From: Bdellovibrio sp.
GTDB taxonomy: Bacteria > Bdellovibrionota > Bdellovibrionia > Bdellovibrionales > Bdellovibrionaceae
Reading direction: 5' to 3'
Length of the DNA stretch: 16,234 nt
Assembly: GCA_019104905.1 (NCBI GenBank)
Contig: JAHRXB010000034.1
Coordinates: 1 to 16,234 of the forward strand
The notes beneath the pieces were generated by a model, which saw only the letters and a list, made by a program, of their open reading frames with translations, had not been told where the DNA came from and did not search any database. Shown here one piece after another: positions 14,414 through 16,234 of the stretch (positions within the stretch are counted from its first letter, which is position 1; each line of letters starts with the position of its first letter). A program made the position numbers and the translations under genes.

Positions 14414-16234
14414 ATTTTTCATTGATCATCAGAATAAACGCATAGTCCGTCGCGGTATCTTTAAGCTGATCAAAACGTCCCGAAGCGCCACCGTGTCCAG
14501 CCTTCATGTCTGTTTTTAAAAGGATGACGGAGTCCCCTTTGTTGTGATCGCGAAGTTTGGCGACCCATTTGGCAGGTTCCCAATATTGAACTTGAGAATC
14601 ATGAAGTCCCGTCGTCACGAAGGTGTTGGGATACTTTTTGTCTTCGACATTGTCATAGGGTGAGTAAGATTTGATATAGGCATAAGCCTTGGGATCATTG
14701 GGATTGCCCCACTCGTCATATTCAAAGGTTGTTAGAGGAATACTGTCATCAAGCATGGTGGTGATGACATCCACAAATGGAACTTGAGCGACGATTCCCG
14801 TGTAAAGATCCGGGCGAAGATTCATGATAGCGCCCATTAAAAGTCCTCCAGCGCTGCCACCCATGGCATAAACCTTCTTGCTATCGACATATTTGTTCTT
14901 CACCAAAGCTTCCGTGCAATCAATAAAATCGAAAAAGGTATTCATTTTGTGGAAGGTTCTTCCATTGTCGTACCACGCGCGACCCATTTCTGAGCCACCA
15001 CGAATATGGGCTTTGGCGAAAACAAAACCTCGGTCAATCAGACTGAAAATGTCGCTATTGAACCAAGGATCCATGTTGGCTCCATAAGAGCCATAACCAT
15101 AAATCAAGAGCGGAGCTGTGCCATCCAGCTTATGTTCCTTCTTCATGATTAAGGAGACCGGAACTTTGGTTCCATCGCGAACCGTGAAGAACACTCGCTC
15201 TGTCTTGTACAGTTCCGCGTTGAAGTTAGGAACTTCATGTCTTTTAATCAGTTCCTGACGATGGGTATTCAGGTTGATGTCATAGACGGACGGAGGCAGG
15301 CGCATGGATTCGTAGTCAAAGCGCAAAAGATCCGTGTCGAATTCACGATTGTCGCCGACGGAGGCCAGATAGCTTTCGTCTGCAAAAGGAATGGTGAAGG
15401 CATTTTTTGCCTGGCGATCGGTGATTTGAATTTGTGTTAATCCATTTTTTCGTTCATCCAAGGCCAAATGGTTTTTAAAGACGGTCACGTCTTGAAGATA
15501 GGTGTCTTCGCGATGTGGAATGAGCTCTTTCCATTCTTTCAGATCGGTATGATTCAGATCCGCCGTCATCAGTTTGTAGTTCTTGGCGTTTTTGTTGGTG
15601 AGGATGTAAAAGAGATCGCCGCCATCGGTGACGGAATATTCATGCTCTCTTTCTCGAGGCGTAAAGACTTTAAAAGTCTCTTTGGGTGTATTCGCATCAA
15701 GATATTGAACCTCGGTGGTCAAGGTGCTTTGAGAGTTGATATAGATAAACTTTTTTGAGAGAGACTTGGAGACAAAGCAGGAAAAGGTCTCGTCCTTCTC
15801 GAAGTAGACGAGATCTTTTTGGTGGCTCTTGATGTTGTAGCGATAGATCTTTTCGGCGCGCAAGGTCTCTGGGTGTTGCTGAGCATAGAACACGGTCTCA
15901 TTGTCATTGGCCCAAACTAGGTTGCCAGTCACATTTTCAATTTTATCAGGAAGAACTTTCCCCGTGGTAAGATCTTTGAAATAGATCGTGAAGAAGCGAC
16001 GTCCCACCGTATCCACCGCATAGGCCATCATTTGGTGGTTGGGACTCATTTTAGGGCCTGTGGTTTGATAGAAGTCATGACCCTGAGCCATTTCAGGCAC
16101 ATTGAGCAAGATCTCTTCTTTGCCCTGTAAAGAACCTTCGCGGCGAACAAAGAGAGGATATTGTTGTCCGGGTTCGTAACGGGCAGAATAATAGTAGTTG
16201 CCGTCTTTGGCAGGCGCAGAGGACTCGTCTTCTT
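14412..16234 (-). CDS. Oligopeptidase B (protease II), 5' end outside window
   Basis: The C-terminal 606 residues of a prolyl oligopeptidase-family (S9A) serine peptidase that cleaves small peptides after Arg or Lys. The frame stays open to the window edge (reading EDESSAPAKDGNYYYSARYE at its start), so perhaps 80-100 residues are missing; the in-frame TTG at 16109 is not a real start. The N-terminal beta-propeller is followed by an alpha/beta hydrolase domain. Its catalytic triad is Ser in GGSAGG (codon 14853-14855), Asp in LHDSQVQYWEPAKW (14598-14600) and His in AGHGGASGR (14493-14495). The pattern LLIYGYGSYG, RGGSEMGRAWYDNG and SYSPYDNV is typical of oligopeptidase B. The acidic motif that sets Arg/Lys preference reads FEYDEW, with Asp where the E. 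coli-type enzyme has a second Glu. No signal peptide can be judged because the N-terminus is absent. Confidence 0.95.
   Translation of the reverse strand, partial: EDESSAPAKDGNYYYSARYEPGQQYPLFVRREGSLQGKEEILLNVPEMAQGHDFYQTTGPKMSPNHQMMAYAVDTVGRRFFTIYFKDLTTGKVLPDKIENVTGNLVWANDNETVFYAQQHPETLRAEKIYRYNIKSHQKDLVYFEKDETFSCFVSKSLSKKFIYINSQSTLTTEVQYLDANTPKETFKVFTPREREHEYSVTDGGDLFYILTNKNAKNYKLMTADLNHTDLKEWKELIPHREDTYLQDVTVFKNHLALDERKNGLTQIQITDRQAKNAFTIPFADESYLASVGDNREFDTDLLRFDYESMRLPPSVYDINLNTHRQELIKRHEVPNFNAELYKTERVFFTVRDGTKVPVSLIMKKEHKLDGTAPLLIYGYGSYGANMDPWFNSDIFSLIDRGFVFAKAHIRGGSEMGRAWYDNGRTFHKMNTFFDFIDCTEALVKNKYVDSKKVYAMGGSAGGLLMGAIMNLRPDLYTGIVAQVPFVDVITTMLDDSIPLTTFEYDEWGNPNDPKAYAYIKSYSPYDNVEDKKYPNTFVTTGLHDSQVQYWEPAKWVAKLRDHNKGDSVILLKTDMKAGHGGASGRFDQLKDTATDYAFILMINEK

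Noticed and set aside
14412..16109. Oligopeptidase B read as a truncated gene starting at TTG 16109
   Set aside because: The frame continues without a stop to the window edge with sequence that fits the family, so it is cut by the window and not truncated.

Overview
The window carries a stretch of chromosomal housekeeping DNA whose left half is the end of a division and cell wall (dcw) cluster. It looks like a Gram-negative bacterium related to Bdellovibrio. The basis is the gene order, the FtsZ sequence with its very long C-terminal linker, the outer-membrane and lipid A-type genes, and general resemblance of the proteins as I remember them. No similarity search was run, so the genus is an inference. 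I see no rRNA, tRNA, CRISPR array, insertion sequence, integrase or attachment site.

Region 1 (1-2831, + strand) holds the end of ftsW, then murG and murC. Each pair is joined by a 4-base ATGA overlap, so this is one translationally coupled unit for lipid II assembly and septal wall synthesis. A GC-rich hairpin closes it. Region 2 (2865-4400, - strand) is a methyl-accepting chemotaxis protein whose periplasmic part contains a haem c-type CxxCH motif in a Tll0287-like (DUF3365) sensor domain. It sits where many proteobacteria keep murB and ddl. Region 3 (4603-9141, + strand) resumes the division genes: ftsQ, ftsA, ftsZ, then an LpxH-like metallophosphoesterase that starts on the last base of the ftsZ stop codon. 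A perfect 13-bp hairpin ends this unit and also serves the convergent gene.

Region 4 (9220-14355) has a small outer-membrane beta-barrel protein on the - strand. Diverging from it on the + strand are a NUDIX ADP-sugar pyrophosphatase, aconitase A with a possible hairpin around its ribosome binding site, and a secreted L,D-transpeptidase. Region 5 (14412 to the end, - strand) is most of an oligopeptidase B whose N-terminus lies outside the window.

The genes are mostly well-known families and I do not see a clear undescribed system. The points most worth following are the haem-type chemoreceptor embedded in the division cluster, the FtsZ linker with an exact 15-residue peptide repeat whose DNA copies differ only at silent positions, the ftsZ/LpxH-like stop-start overlap, and the hairpin over the aconitase start.
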